Below, piece after piece: positions 36,901 through 49,749 of a stretch of DNA of 64,000 bases. Location: assembly GCA_019614645.1 (NCBI GenBank), contig JABWDB010000002.1, positions 12,313,501 to 12,377,500 of the forward strand. The letters are read 5' to 3'. Source of the DNA: Stratiolaelaps scimitus. Its lineage: Eukaryota; Arthropoda; Arachnida; Mesostigmata; Laelapidae. The notes beneath the pieces are model-generated. The model was not told the origin of the DNA. It saw only the letters and a list, made by a program, of their open reading frames with translations, and made no database searches. Position 1 is the stretch's first letter. Each line of letters starts with the position of its first letter. The translations under genes and the position numbers were made by a program.

Positions 36901-37828
36901 CTCATGGCATAACAGTATCGGATACTGTTATCGAAATGTGCTCGCCTCCACAGGTAATGGCGCCCGCTACATGAACAAGCTCCTATAGCCTAGACGTGCG
37001 TCGGACTTCGACCGAATTAACAACGTCGCTTCAAATCAGACAGATCAGGTTTGTTTCAGATGGTCAGAGCTACAGTTCGATAGATGACGAACACGATGGA
37101 GTGAAGGGGTATTTCAACCCGAATCAATGTTGACTCAATGCCAATTTAGAATTTGACGGGAATAGAGACACCTTTCTACATTCTTGCTATTTCATCATAT
37201 GCTTTGCGAATCCTGCAGGTCGGACAATACCATTATACGCTCGAGATGCGTAATGATATTGATTGGAGTAGACGGAATATTTATTTGTTTCATTTTTCTT
37301 TAGTTGAATGAATGCTGAGCGCTCTAACCATAAGGCTCCTAACTAACCTTAAGACTCGTAATTAGAAAGTAGTGTTTTGAGCAATGAATATGGGCATATA
37401 TTATATATTTAATCATACGTTTCCGTTCGATTCAATACGGACTTTAAGTTCACTAATGGACCTGGCACGAACCTACAGTCGAGAACTGACCTTCTTGCAT
37501 AAATAATGCAATAAACAGATAACTAAAAAAGAAAACATGCGTAGATCTGACTCACCTCGGACACTGATATATCATAGCAGTCGGCGATTTTCGAGTAAAG
37601 CTCTTTGATGTTTGTGAAGCCGGAAATGATCCCAGTGGGTGAGCCCTGGGCCTGTTGACAATAGAACACCAATTTTGACGGCGGCGGAGAAGGCGGCGCA
37701 TTTCGGTGGTGTCTATCGGCAACTCCTCGATCCCTGGCAGGAACATCCGGGTGTGTACCATTGCCAGCATTTAGCTCTTCCGTATCGGGATCCCTCCGAC
37801 GACCCAGGAGCGATGAGAACAGCGGCAT
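18581..37828 (-). CDS. GIPC: GIPC family PDZ adaptor (kermit orthologue), five coding exons, 344 aa
   Basis: Coding exons in transcript order are 37,828-37,556, 28,130-27,900, 21,686-21,548, 19,760-19,651 and 18,862-18,581. Lengths and phases agree at each junction and give 344 residues, against about 333 in human GIPC1 (family knowledge). The N terminus starts [14 protein letters not shown]. The GH1 region contains [17 protein letters not shown] and [16 protein letters not shown]. The PDZ domain spans about 128-210 with the carboxylate loop LGLTI and [16 protein letters not shown]. The linker carries [14 protein letters not shown]. The C-terminal GH2 domain ([25 protein letters not shown]) binds myosin VI in vertebrates. 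GIPC couples membrane receptors to endosomal myosin transport. The extra tail after RSGRG is about 15 residues and Ser/Lys-rich. A good acceptor (TATACTTTAG) lies directly before the ATG, so an untranslated first exon farther upstream is likely. Confidence 0.95.
19760..21547. other. GIPC intron 3, no nested gene supported
   Basis: It contains an (AC)n run at about 19,804-19,821 and an (AT)n tract at about 19,970-20,000. A - strand hydrophobic frame at 20,202-20,480 has no ATG and two possible membrane stretches. GC-rich sequence occurs at 20,580-20,990. I see nothing that supports a separate gene. Confidence 0.45.
26941..26960 (+). repeat. Guanine homopolymer run
   Basis: A run of a dozen or more G in a GGGG-rich context, able in principle to form a G-quadruplex. 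No function is implied. Confidence 0.7.
27246..27279. repeat. (AT)n microsatellite
   Basis: Pure AT repeat of about 34 bp in GIPC intron 2. Confidence 0.95.
28208..28312 (-). mobile_element. tRNA-derived SINE, copy 3
   Basis: Read on the - strand it has GACGACATATAAGAGAGCTT, AAGCATTGTGAAATTTGCAG, CTTTAATAAACCAAT and a tail of CTTTATCTTACCTTTA. The order is as in copies 1 and 2, and the tRNA head is mostly lost. It lies about 80 bp upstream of GIPC coding exon 2 in transcript orientation. Confidence 0.75.
29163..29194. repeat. (AT)n microsatellite
   Basis: Pure AT repeat of about 32 bp in GIPC intron 1. Confidence 0.95.
30980..31010 (+). repeat. (GGGA)n tract
   Basis: Five or six GGGA units followed by GGTGGG. 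This satisfies the usual G-quadruplex pattern of four G-tracts. Confidence 0.8.
31475..31535 (+). repeat. Possible SINE head remnant
   Basis: TCAGCGTGGTTAAGACTGCT resembles a tRNA A box, then GGGGTTCAACC a B box, then TTCGGGTGAT, similar in order to the head of SINE copy 1. The conserved AATAAACCA body is absent. Confidence 0.35.
33927..33955. repeat. (AT)n microsatellite
   Basis: AT repeat of about 29 bp in GIPC intron 1. Confidence 0.95.
34306..34509 (+). CDS. Small hypothetical membrane ORF, weak support
   Basis: A 67-residue frame starts with an ATG ([11 protein letters not shown]) and has one hydrophobic stretch ([19 protein letters not shown]) and an amphipathic tail. It lies inside GIPC intron 1 on the opposite strand, just after an (AAT)n tract, and another ATG frame begins 19 bp later at 34,529. 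I recognise neither. Length and position allow chance; only expression or conservation would establish it. Confidence 0.15.
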   Translation: MSEYRPAHQFLAAARDVFTLIVLLALMCCWVASSLSGMLGEFNTRIVDAAVELWRKNQIQSSQLERM

Positions 37829-40800
37829 CCTAAAGTATACAAACAAGAAATTGGCTTGAAACTAATACATTCATTTGTTCAAGTGTCCGAACCGCCGGGC
37901 TTACCGTTATTAGTCAAGGTATTACTCGATTTTCGTCTACTTAATGGTGATTGTATCACGGGTCGGTGTATGAAGGATGATGTTGGTCATTGAAGGTAAC
38001 ATAGGTGACAACGCAGAGTCGATGGAATGACTGAACTAATGCGAGCTCACAGTGCAGTCCATCACGAACAACGTGAAATTGAAGGTTTACGTTGAATCGC
38101 GACTAATTATTAGCGAAAACTCAGTCGTGTAAACAGAATACCACTCTGCTAGATGTTGACCAACCGACAACCGCGTTTTCCGTTTTTTTCTATAAAGGAG
38201 TTCTAGTTTAGAATGAAGCGTAGTTCGTATGCAATTTGAACTCTAGGCTATGGGGCAATGATCGATACTGCTAAACAACATGAAGAAATTAGTCTACCGA
38301 GGAATAGATAGGTGACATAGTTATCATTAGAAGCCTAATCATTAGCTCCGCAAATTTTACCCCTCTGCCTCATTGTTATTGTTATTCGATCGACACATTT
38401 ACAGGCTCAGTCACCATAAACTAATGGAAAGACAAAATGGCGAAACACTTGACTCGATGTTTGGAGTATATCCTAATTTATAAACACGATAAATGTTTTG
38501 ACAAAATATACACATGGGTGGTTTAAATCTACGTGTTTCTGCTTCTTAATTCTGCTAAACCGAATTCAGAGGTTGATCAAAACGCATTCGAGGATAATGA
38601 GCTATCCAGTCGTACGTTACTTGGAGCACTATGACGGTACTTGGGTTCCTATTTTGTGGCTCGTATTTCGTAAATTGAAGTCACTCTCTGCGTTATTGAG
38701 TCATTGAACTTCCTTCAAATATCAGGAGAATTATTAGTATCCGCTACAGGTGAACTACGTGCAATCGAATTTTTCATGCGAAGATTTTCCTTAGATATGC
38801 AACGCGGCAATGCAATTTCAATTTTTCGGACACCCGCTGAAGGACTAGGGAAGTGGGTCCTCCTTGTTCTAGATATCTTATTAAGAATACATAAGGAAGA
38901 AAGGTGTTCGAAACTGTATTTCACATCCAGCGGGTATAATTGTCGCCCACTTTTAAAATCACTCTCTTGGCTTACGCGAGATATGGTCATTTCCATCCTG
39001 TACAAGCCGAAATATATTCAGCCTAGACAATGCGGCAGACTAAACGGTCAAATGTACTAATTGTCAAACTACATCGCCGCGGGAGAAGGCCGCTGCACCT
39101 TTTACTCAACACACAATGTATCCTCATGAAATCTGCTTTAATTAGTAACGTTCGGCAAATCTTTGGCTGGAAAAGCTGATTTATGCAACAACAGCGACAA
39201 CAACAACAATTGTTGCAAGTGTGCGACAATCTTGGAGTTTATACATTATAGCATGTAATATAACTATTTTATTATTTATTATAAAAACCTGCATGATTTC
39301 TTAGACGTGAACAGATCGATGCATAGTAAGCTAAAACACGTATATACCTGAAAACGGATACTACAGACATAACGAAAGTGGCCGTCCAATCGAATCTTTC
39401 GTTTTACACAGATCAATTCACAGGCAGCTGAAATAGGCTATATTTGCCATTCATTATTATAATGGATAGTAATTGATTAATTAGCACACTTCTCCACTAT
39501 TTCTACTACAAAGACGGAGCGGTCCACTGCATGGGGCAACATGCCCTCCTCTCGTTATTGGCGTTCGCCAACAGCAGTCAACCCATAACATTTGGCATTG
39601 GTCTTTACAATGCCAATATAGACCATAGAAAAGTCTAGCAAACACGCAACAAAATCAAAGGCTTTTTCTCATTAAGTAACAACGACCTCGAGAACAACAC
39701 ACCGGCAGCAACAGAATAACTACCGCCCAGAACACAATGTGTCGTAATACCTACTCTCTCTCTCTTTCTCGCTCTGCGACGAACGACAACGATCGCAGGC
39801 AGCGCGAAATGAATTATTCGGCTTTGATAGGCGCCTTCACAAGAGAGAAAAGTCCATCAGATACGAACGCGTTAAGGGGAACTCGTTCGGGCCCCTTTTC
39901 GCTCGGGAGGCTGCCTTACGTTCGTCGACTGGAACCGGTTTATGATTACGAACCATTTTGCAAAGGAAGAGGCAACCAAGCAGAGACATGGGCAGGGACA
40001 CCGTGACAGGCAGACCTATGGATAGATGCTTGTAATATCGAGAGTTTGAAACGCATGGTGTAAGATGACTAACACGAAGTTACCGGCTGTTGGCGAAACA
40101 ATCTTCGCTGGCGGGTGTTAACATGTGATCTGACGATTGGAAAATGATGTGGTCGCACTGACCAGCACTGCTATGTTGCCGCTCGTGTATGAATTTAGTG
40201 TGTTAGTGAATCACAATGTTAGGTGGTAGTATTTTCACGTGTGACGTACGTATGATCTTCAGCCGTACAGTGAAGGCCAGAGGGTAAAGATTCGTAGCGA
40301 ATCAAGCTTGCGAATCAGTTTTGCTTCCGCTTAGCATGACGGCACTTTCTGCTGTGTATATATATATATATAGAACAAAATCGAACCGTATACAATTCAT
40401 AGTTTTGATATCCTCATGATACTTGATGCCCGGTACCGCTTATCGACTAGGATAGAGAATTTTTACGCACCTGATAAAAGCATTTAGAACGAATAAGCTT
40501 TGCAGTATTGCGACGGTCAACGGAACACAAATATATGTGTTTATAATAAGACATGAATATGTCCGGGGTCACACACTTGACATTTTGAATTTACCGACAC
40601 ATTTCAAGGGTAGGAACAAAGTCAGCCACAAATAAGCATGTATGAGTCTGCATATATACGATAAGTGTGTTCGACATCTGGGTTTAACATTTTGGCCACT
40701 AATTAGAAGTTCTCGGGAGTCTACCAAGTATTTCACGAGCGAGTTGACATTCTGCGGATAACAGTATACATTTTATACGATTTGCACTTTGAAATGCTTA

Positions 40801-43800
40801 GAAACACAATTAGTCGCATAATGAGATATATGTATATATATATATATATATATGCGGCAACTGAGGCAAGTGAACAGATCCTGCCTCGTTCGCTTACACA
40901 GCACATAGTAAATGGGACCAATTTCCAAAGTCACCATATAGTGAATCTTCTGCGACTCGAATATTGACGAAAGCGCCGCCAAAATGGCCACAATTCCTAA
41001 AGAGAGAGAGAGAGTGAGTGTGTAGCTGCTGTTTGAAGCAATTAATTACCTCCATTGTATTCCACATGGCATTGATATCGCTCTTTCTCTCCCCTATGAA
41101 TATATATATATATATATAATGCAAAGTAAAGAAGAACGGAATAGATGCGTGCCACAGAAACAGGACGCGAACAACAAGCGGCTAGACCACCGTTACCACC
41201 ACTGTGGATAGCTAACACCCGACCACAATCATCATAATCGTCACGTCATTAATAATAATTATCGTATTTATCTAACGAACGAATCAGTGTTAATGGCAAT
41301 TTCTTCGTTTAACATAGCATTCCCAGTGAAACGCTGATTGTCGACACGCACCACGTCTCAGAGAATTAGCCGAACAGCCGCTAAGTAGACATCATTGTGT
41401 GATTCGCCTTCCTCGTCGACCTTCGCTCAATACAATACGTATTGGACACTGATTTAGAACACATGAATTGGGCCCGGGAGGAGGCGATGCGTCGCTTGAT
41501 TTTTTTCGGCTGTCTCCGTTGCTGGTTCACCGTTTTTACGTTTCAATAAGTTGAGCAACGATGGAACAACGAGAGGAACAATCTCAACGAAACAAGGATC
41601 GGTTTGGGGTAATTAATATATATATATATATATATTCATTCGCGGCGTTCTTTTGGTTGAGGTTTCTGTGCGAGGTGTTCCACACGTTCGGCTTTCGGCC
41701 AACGGCAACAACATCACATCATCCTACCTGCCCGATGTACATACGAACGTACAATACGGAGACGGTATCGATGACCGGCGGTGACGGTGGCGGCAGCGGC
41801 GGCAGGAAGAAGCATATGATCAATAAAAAGCATTGGATAGCGACGCCAACAAACCAACTGACGATTGCAACGGATTGTATACTATAAATATGCTCACATA
41901 TGCGGCCGGACGCCTGTGCACCGGTGTGTCTATCAGTTCGTGTCTATGAATACCAATCGAGAATGATCGAACGAGGCGGGGTTCAGGACCGGTGCGCTGC
42001 TTGATTGGGGATCAGAGATAGATAGATATCGAAAAAAAAACCACAACAACGAGTACCTTTATACTGTATTGCCTCTGTGTGTGTGTGAGAGATCGTCCCT
42101 GGGCGAAATGCGAGCGGCGCCTCCCTGCCTGACCGCCTGTCGTGGGCTGGCTATCGAGGACGACGGTTTGTCGGACCTCGCCGAAGACCGGCAGAAATGA
42201 TCGAAACGTAACGGTGAATCAAATCACAGCAGCACCAGCAACAGCAGAGCGTCACCGTTAAGCAGCATTGCTCAGCGACAACAGCAATAGCGGTCAACAC
42301 CGACCATAGAGCGACGGCGGTGAGCTCAACAGCGACTCAGCACCGTTGAACCCGTGAAAATTTCGACCTGTTCGGCTCGAATACGCCACCGTTGCGCAAA
42401 AATGAATTTCGCAGCGTTATAGCAGGGGGGCCACGACTACAAACTGCTCACACTTGACGGTCTTGCCTTGGAAGCTGTTCGAACTGTGAATAAACGAGCG
42501 TCGAATGACGGCAACGAAACCATGCGACTATCGGAGGATAAGAACGAGCATATGAATAGGGGAAGGCTGTTGCTCTTTTTTTATTACGGATAATTAAGGT
42601 GGAGGGTGCTTCATCACGGTGTTAACGGTGGGAGATATAGATAAGTCCGCCTGTTGAGTGCAACAGCTCGAGTCGAAATTGCGAGTGTTCGCTATTGATT
42701 TTGTCTCACCGAAATGGCCGAAATGATAATGTAACGCTATCGGCTAGAAGGGAATGGATTTTGTGCGACGAAGATCTAGTCGCGCATGGAGCAGCTGTTG
42801 CAAGCAATCGCCACACTGCGAGATAAGCGCATATTGGACAACCTTACTGCCTATGTGAACTTCAGTTTTGCATTATTTTCGGCGCAATGAATCAATCAAC
42901 GCATGCGGAACCGTCTTGATAAAGCCTGGAGCGACCATGTCCCAGCCAGCATAGTATGTGTCTGGTGTTGAGCGCCGGAACCACTCATACGTCACAATCG
43001 TAGGCTTTGTGTCTTCATGTATACATAGATAGATATCTACATTTGTCGATATATAGGCATTCTCGACTTAACAACAGTTGTGCATTGCTAAGGCGACACC
43101 GATCGTGTAGCCGTTGTGTGTAATGAAACCAGCTCGTCTGTTGGCTGTGATTTTGGAAGTATTAGCGATACCCGTGTGTGCGTGCTTTCGTGCCTGCAGC
43201 TTCGAATGAATCCGGTGTCATCGCTTATATGTGATTCTCAATGCCAGATGTTTGCAATAATCGTGTGGCTCTCGAATACAGCAGTTCGATGTTTGTTTAA
43301 TGGAAGCTCAACATTTCAATTGTCTCCAAGGCAAACATTGACATAATCAACACCCACCGTGGCATCAGTAATGATATAGACGACGAATAGTTCTTTGGAT
43401 TTTGTTCTAGAAATGCTATGTTCCGCATAGTGCATATTGTTCATTTTGGGTTTTAGTGATTGAATTGAGGTTTGAGACGGTGCCTAAGGAGAGCCATTCT
43501 TAATTAATGGTTTTACCAGCAAACGATTCAGGTTCGACAGGAAGAGGTTGCATACGCCGAATTTGGTCTCTAATAAGCTGAACTACAGGTAAGCAGTGCG
43601 ACCACTCGTCAGTATTCACATTTATCTTTACACACCGAAATATCTGCTGTGAATTTCGAAGAACGACTATGCCCAATCACTATTATATTGAGTCGCCACT
43701 ATTCTGCTGAACCGACTAAACAATGTTTGTAATGAGCTCAATTAGCTGTTCTGTTAGATCATTTATTAATATACATATATATATATTATATATATATATA

Positions 43801-44160
43801 TCCTTGTTGGTATCCGTTGACTTCAGTCATTCGAACGGATCTGTGGTGTGTGGTTTTGCTCGGGCTGCGTCCGTTGATTCCTGTCTCAACTAACTTGACT
43901 GACTTGGGGGGAGGGTCATCTACGAATCGCAATTTGCGATAAACAGAATATTGTAAGCATAGTTGTCCTAGGAGCATGGGGTACATCTCCAGGATACGTC
44001 CACATATTGTTGCCAGATACGAGAGACAGCCAAAACGAAATTGAAGCACAAAACCGGAAATTGTCCTATTTGCTGAGACGGACAATGCACGGTCACTCGA
44101 CCAGCTACGATCTAATCGGCCAGCATTCACTCGCCAGTGCACAAAAACCAAAACGATTCC
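37829..44160. other. Upstream of GIPC, no gene supported
   Basis: Mostly AT-rich sequence with (AT)n tracts near 40,355, 40,830, 41,100 and 41,615, and a compound tract at about 43,767-43,801. A + strand frame at 38,704-39,060 is open for 119 codons but lacks an ATG at its start and has an equally open opposite frame. The more GC-rich stretch at about 41,900-42,500 could hold an untranslated first exon of GIPC, but no transcription signal is visible. Confidence 0.4.
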
Positions 44161-47100
44161 ATTGGTGACCCGTGCCACCATTTACGTTCGCGAGTTGCCC
44201 GCCAATGTCGAGACATTCAGCGCGTTCACCAACAGCATTGTTGACCACGTTGTCTGTATATATGTGTCCATGTGTGTGTGTGTCCAGGTGAATCCCAGCA
44301 TCATCTGTCCACGGATGGTCAGACGTGCGGCGCGCAAATCTGCGAACTTGCCATTTTTTGAAGCGCTTACAACGCGCCAGACCCGCCGCCGCCTCGTTCG
44401 CTCGAGCTAGCGTTCCTCGCAGGTGACAATTAGAGAAGGGATGCTTAGTATTTCCCCCGCCGCCCGCCCTCCCGAACCGGGGGAGGGGGGTGTTCTTGTT
44501 TTTTTCGGTGAGCGCAGACCGACCGCCCCACAGTCACTGACATTCTCTGCAGCTGGCTGAACTGGAGCGGATGAAGTCGGTTCAACGCTGAGCCGACGAG
44601 AGTAGTCAGTCAGTAGTCGCCTGGTGTGACGCGTTGGCCAGCCGCGAAGTATCGCCATCTATCTGTCTGTGTGTGTGTGTGTGTGTGTGTCGCTCTACGT
44701 ATGGGGCTGTTTATTTGGCTGTAAAGCGTTGCCTCGCTGACCATGGGTCCGCTGCTCAGTGGGATAGGGCGGAGAGAGGAGGGGTTTGGACAAAACGAGA
44801 CATTTGGTGCTGCTGATGCGTCGTGTTGGACATGTCGATGCGACCCAGCGCTCGGTGACTCAGGTCGTTAGAGAGCGAGGCGGCGGGTTGGATTGCCGTT
44901 GACGGCGGCGGCGGCGGATACCGCTTGCTCTACCTTAGTGTTTCACTTTGGCATTGTGTGTGCGAGCTTTGCGCAAAGTGAGTGCCTATTATTACCGTCG
45001 TTCCTGTTGCTTATATTGTCGTATGTTGTTGTTCTCTTGTTATTGTTGTTGACAGCCCTCTGTTGTTGCTGCTGTTGTTGTCGGGTCGTGTCGTCCTGAG
45101 TGAAAGAGTGCGTTCGTTCGTGTGCGAGGAGATCACGCGCGCGCCGATGCAGCCGCCACCGCCGCCGCCACCGCCGCCGCCGACTCCGTACAATGTCTGC
45201 CGATGGATGTCCCAATGGGGATGAGACGGCATGGAGGACGGCAGACGGATACCGCCATAGGGCAGATCTGTGGGCAGAGACAGCAGCAGCTTTGCCTATG
45301 CTTAGTTTACTCGTTTATTGCTCGCTCGTTTGTTCGTTCGTCTGAGTCCAAACGGGCGATCGGAAAAACGGGTTGACGAACGACGTCGGACCAGCGAGAA
45401 CAGGGCATATGACCTACCCTACTAGTAGAGAATCACATGAAATTATAGAGGGCGCATGCGTACGCGAAAGGCCAACTGGCTCGATCCTATTCTACATCGG
45501 GCGTTTCTTCAGGAACATGAGAAAAAAACAACGCTTCATATTCAAGTGAATGCTGAAATGAGGAGAGTGTCCCTGAGGTTCACGGTGGGAGTTGATAATC
45601 TGGGGGGGTGGCGGGGGGGTAAGAGATAAGTCACCCAAAAATCTCGGTAAATCTATGAATTGAAGTGATGCCTCTCCAGATGCTGGGGCTAAGCATGTGG
45701 ACACGACTGGTCTGTATATGAAAACGTGAGAACGACACTCGGAGAAGTGATGCATATGGTGACACTGAATTATGATCAAACTAAACAAAACCCTACTTGC
45801 TAGTTAAAATGAAATAGCTTTCGACTGCAGTAGCCTTGAAGATTGCGTCGCCTTCTGGAGATGGCCAAAGGAAACTCGTTTCGATGTGGTTGCACATGGA
45901 AAATTGAAGGCCTACTTTGTCCACCTAGTCATGTAATAGCAAGTAACGTACCTCATACGAATCACGAGCACAATATCGAACTTGGACTGTCTCGCAATTG
46001 AGTTAACAACTGACAATCCTGTGAGTGTATCAGCTTCCACGAGTGTTTACCGTGCTTTTTACAGAAGACACTCTCACAGGTTATCAACCTAGGTTCCTGC
46101 AGTCGGTATACTAGGCGTTTCGGCCCGCATTGCCATCTCTCATTGGTTTGTGGGCCTGCTGCCAAGGAAATTTGCATTTCGTTATCCTCAGCTTCTCCAC
46201 CTCTAACTCACCTGGTTGAGGCGGTGGAGCGGGTCTATTCCGCTATTCCCGTCAGCCGTTTGGCCTGCTGTTTCAACAGTGGGCGTAGTCTAGGCTTCCT
46301 CTACAGTTCAAAAGGCCTACAATCGCCCTCTGCACCGATCGTATAGCACATGCAGCACACTAACTGCAACCGAAAAACAACACTACCTCAACAAGAAGCA
46401 CGTCCCGCTGTAACGACACGCTCATTCACAGCCCGTTGCGCAAGCACCTAAATCCTCGCGGAGATCCAGCACTCAGAAATTCCACTCCACATAGCACCAT
46501 ACACAATATATATATCCAGTGTCAACAAGCACAACTTGTGACTTCGTCTCACAACAAACTGGTACAGCACCTACGCGGATAGTGCCTCTCGACTACTTTC
46601 GGTCATGTAACTTTCGCCAAACACTGCAACAACAAACACCAATCAACGAGCTGTCCCACCAATCAACGTGTTCCACCCGAAGCAGCCTGGTTACGGTGTT
46701 ATTTTCTCCACACGACACTCTCTGGTCACCCACTCTGGGGCAAGCTCGGAGCGAGGGCCTAGATCCAAGGTGTTGAAGGTTCTGCGAATCGCTGCCACTG
46801 CTGTCAGCATGAATGATGAGACAATATCGTCTTGTCTCTTTTGTTTCTTGTGTTGCGGACTTCTTCGTTGCGATTTTCGATAGCGTGCCGACTTGGACGC
46901 CGCCGCAGCATGCGACCGCGGAGCTACCAGTCTACCTTCGCTTTACGTTCTGTTCTGACGGTCGGGGAACAACCGTCGCATCAGCAGCAGCAGCACCACC
47001 ACTGCCGAATGGGCGGAATGTGTTCTTTCTGCACAGCGGTTGGAGAGGGCTGCTGGCTACAACTGAGCTACTACCATCTTCTGTCGTGTAGTGAACGACA

Positions 47101-47680
47101 TCAGGGCCCAGGCTGGAGCTAGCGGGCTGCCTCGCTCTATACTTCTCTACCTTGGCTTTGCATTCAACGCCCCAGCTCGACACGGCCGCTCCGCTCTTGT
47201 GTGTCGTGCTCCGTCGACGGTAACTGAACTGATCGCTGGCGGCAGTCGTGGTTCCACTATAGCGCCGCCGTCGCCACGACGGCCTTGTAGCTCTCGGCCG
47301 CTCGCTCGCTCGCTCACGATACTACACCATACGCTGAATTCGCAGTCTTTTGCTACACATTTTCTGGATGCTAGATCATTATGGCCAGCATTGGCTAGCA
47401 CGGCGCTCACGGATAGCGACGGACGGACGGACGGACGAACCAACCCGCCCTGCAAGTCACGGGGGCCTTTTCACGAGGATGAGGGCAATTCGCACTGCAG
47501 CAGCGGCGGTAACAGCAGCAGCAGCAGCGTGTGTTTGTCGCTTTAAGCGAGTGTCGTTCCTCTTTCACAGATGGCAATGTGTGCCGACTTCGTCCGATAT
47601 ACTCCTTTCCCGACGGTGGCGACAATGGGTAAGCGCCGACGATCTTTAACATTTGACTAGACTCGAACATGTTCACCTAT
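44160..47680. promoter_or_regulatory. GC-rich block, possible promoter region
   Basis: This block contrasts with its AT-rich surroundings. It contains (GCC)n/(ACC)n at about 45,150-45,182, (GT)n at about 44,669-44,688, GGAC repeats near 47,420-47,437, and many overlapping ORFs on both strands. It lies between the divergently arranged GIPC (-) and ATM (+), so it could carry a promoter for either (inference). No TATA box, initiator or other core element stood out. Confidence 0.25.
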
Positions 47681-47703
47681 TCTATATTTGATTCAGTGGA
47701 TCA

Positions 47704-48057
47704 TTAAATGCTAAGGTTAATTCGATTGTTGTCGATTGCGAGCAAGCCACTGATTAGTCGTTCAGCATCCTGCTCATCATGATATGACTCGGCAACAGGC
47801 AGTGGATGATCAGAAGCGCGCCACAGGACCAAGTTAAAATTGCGCGCCAAAAACCCTTCAGCTGTTCGCTTTAGAAGTGGTCGGGCCGTGAGCGCAGTGT
47901 ACATTCCTGGTGAGTTCGTGTGGCCGACTGCAATGTTGAAGTGATGCTCCCCACTTGTGCTGCTAGTGCGACTTTGTGCCGCTTTAATGTTGGATGAACT
48001 GCGGTGATTGACACCCTTTGATCTTGGGACATTGTAATTGAGACATTGCCTACACAT
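47704..48057 (-). CDS. Hypothetical protein ORF, weak support
   Basis: An ATG-started frame of 117 residues (MCRQCLNYNVPRSKG to INLSI, TAA stop). The second half reads like a folded protein (RPLLKRTAEGFLARNFNLVL) and the composition is balanced, unlike the GC-rich shadow ORFs next to it. I do not recognise it. A - strand exon-like frame at 49,086-49,322 could belong to the same transcript, but no splice join was established. Confidence 0.25.
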   Translation of the reverse strand: MCRQCLNYNVPRSKGVNHRSSSNIKAAQSRTSSTSGEHHFNIAVGHTNSPGMYTALTARPLLKRTAEGFLARNFNLVLWRASDHPLPVAESYHDEQDAERLISGLLAIDNNRINLSI

Positions 48058-49749
48058 ACGCTGGCAGTGTGTTACACTGCCTGTTAATGTGAGTATAGTA
48101 ACTCCTCCCCGGTATCAGGTGCCGGTGTCTAAGCTCGTTGGCTTAGAGTGGATCATCGAAATCTTCCACGTTCTTGCCGCAACAGGATAGACTACATTTC
48201 GTTGGGAATCACACACTTGAGAAGTTGTTGTCCATTTTCAAAGAACAGATAATGGAACGAGATACAGGTCATGTTTATGCTGCCTTCGACTTAGAATACC
48301 ATCGAACTACTGAGTTGTCGGCTAATATTTGGTGATTTGGGAGAAACAACACCGACTTGCTCTGGGGAGTTAAGAGAATGTCAGTGGAATTTTTCGAAAA
48401 TGATTTGCTCTTGTATCAAAAATCGGTGGTCACAAATCGGCCGGAATAATGATTCGGTTATGTCATAAAATGGAATAATAAAAATAATAATGAATAATTA
48501 AACGAAGTGCATCCTTTTCAACCTATACACCATCGATTAATATTCAAATGTTGAAGACTTCAATGTACTCGATATGTGCTCATACATTGTGTTAGCTGTT
48601 ACGTGCTTACGCGTCTTCAATACACTGTAAAATTCAAATCACGTGAGTCTTAATAAGGTATTCAAATCAAATCGATATATGCGATTTCGTTTTAAAAGGG
48701 GTCAGAAAAAGGTATTTGCAAAAAAAGTAAATTTTAAAATTTACTCCTTTAAGTAAATGTGAATAACTTGCTAATTTAAATATACCCGATTAATTTAATT
48801 GAATCGGCTTGTCTTAGAAAACAAAACATTTCTCTAGAGAAAAACCTGTTTCGTTGATACATTTTTTATCGTTATCCGTTTATGAAAAAGAAAATCTACC
48901 TCTGACACCTGGTTGCGATTCCAACCATTCTATTTATACTTTACGATACAAAATAAATGTTGGTCTATTGACGCAACTATGATTCCAGCAGTACTTGAGT
49001 TCTCGTAATAAAATAATGATAAAAAAGTGTCACAAGTGTTTAGAACGTTTAGGCGAGTAGGCACGGATTTCACAATCGACGGTACCTAAATTACATGTTT
49101 CAATAATTCGGCGATGAATTGTTTAGTCGACACAAGTACTCGCAGTTCACGAGTCGCATAGTATTGCGACGATTTGAGCGGCTGGCGATAGCGGTAAGCG
49201 GGAAGACGATCTCCGGTGGAAGCAGGCCGCTCGACAACTTGACAACCTGTAAATTTTATCAACAGGGAGCAGTTCGTACGAGGCGTAAAGATCCTCTGCA
49301 GAGACTCAGCGAAGCCGAACATAGTCCCAAGAACATGCTTCTCAATTATTCGAGCTCGGCGGCATGTTCATAGATAACTCCCTCTCCAGATCAGTAGTGT
49401 GAACCTCTTATCCATGGGCAGGATTAAGTCTGAGCGAAGTATCCTCTATCCACCGAATGGTTGCCAGTTCTGACCGAACATCGCGAAGTGACTCAACAGT
49501 CTCTCTCTCTCTAACCGTCCGTACTAATGACTACAAGCTCTCTGATATTCACTAGTTTCGACCTTAAGTTCATTCGTACCTTTATATCGGCTAATTTTCA
49601 GACGCAGAGTTAAGCTTCTCATAGCTCTCATGTTGATCTCAGCCGCTCAATTGGAGCAAGCGGAAGAAGCAGACATGCTTTGGTGAACTGTGCGGGGACG
49701 TCCCTGTCAATTGTGAGGGACTGTCTACTTGAGATTGGTGATCCTGAGG
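48058..49749. other. Region before ATM, no firm gene
   Basis: AT-rich with nothing distinct, except an open - strand frame at 49,086-49,322 (78 codons, ending ELLKHVI). It has an internal ATG but no known similarity. The stretch immediately before the ATM ATG is presumed 5' untranslated region. Confidence 0.35.

Larger units (their letters stand above)
28131..37555. other. GIPC intron 1 (9.4 kb), no nested gene supported
   Basis: It holds a SINE copy at 28,208-28,312, (AT)n tracts at 29,163-29,194, about 30,450-30,472 and 33,927-33,955, a GGGA repeat at about 30,980-31,010, and TTA/AAT repeats at 34,121-34,153 and 34,270-34,293. About 30,500-33,800 is GC-rich with many overlapping ORFs on both strands and no recognisable protein. 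The stretch 35,100-37,500 is AT-rich and shows nothing beyond an inverted repeat near 36,240-36,312. Confidence 0.45.

Noticed and set aside
37829..37846. MFVYF extension of the GIPC N terminus
   Set aside because: Family proteins begin MPL near this point, and a splice acceptor TTTAG lies between the two methionines.
38704..39060. 119-codon + strand ORF
   Set aside because: No ATG at the start, an equally long opposite frame, and no recognisable protein features.
44893..45376. Overlapping ORFs in the GC-rich block
   Set aside because: Open frames on both strands reflect GCC, TTG and GCA repeats with few stops, not coding sequence.
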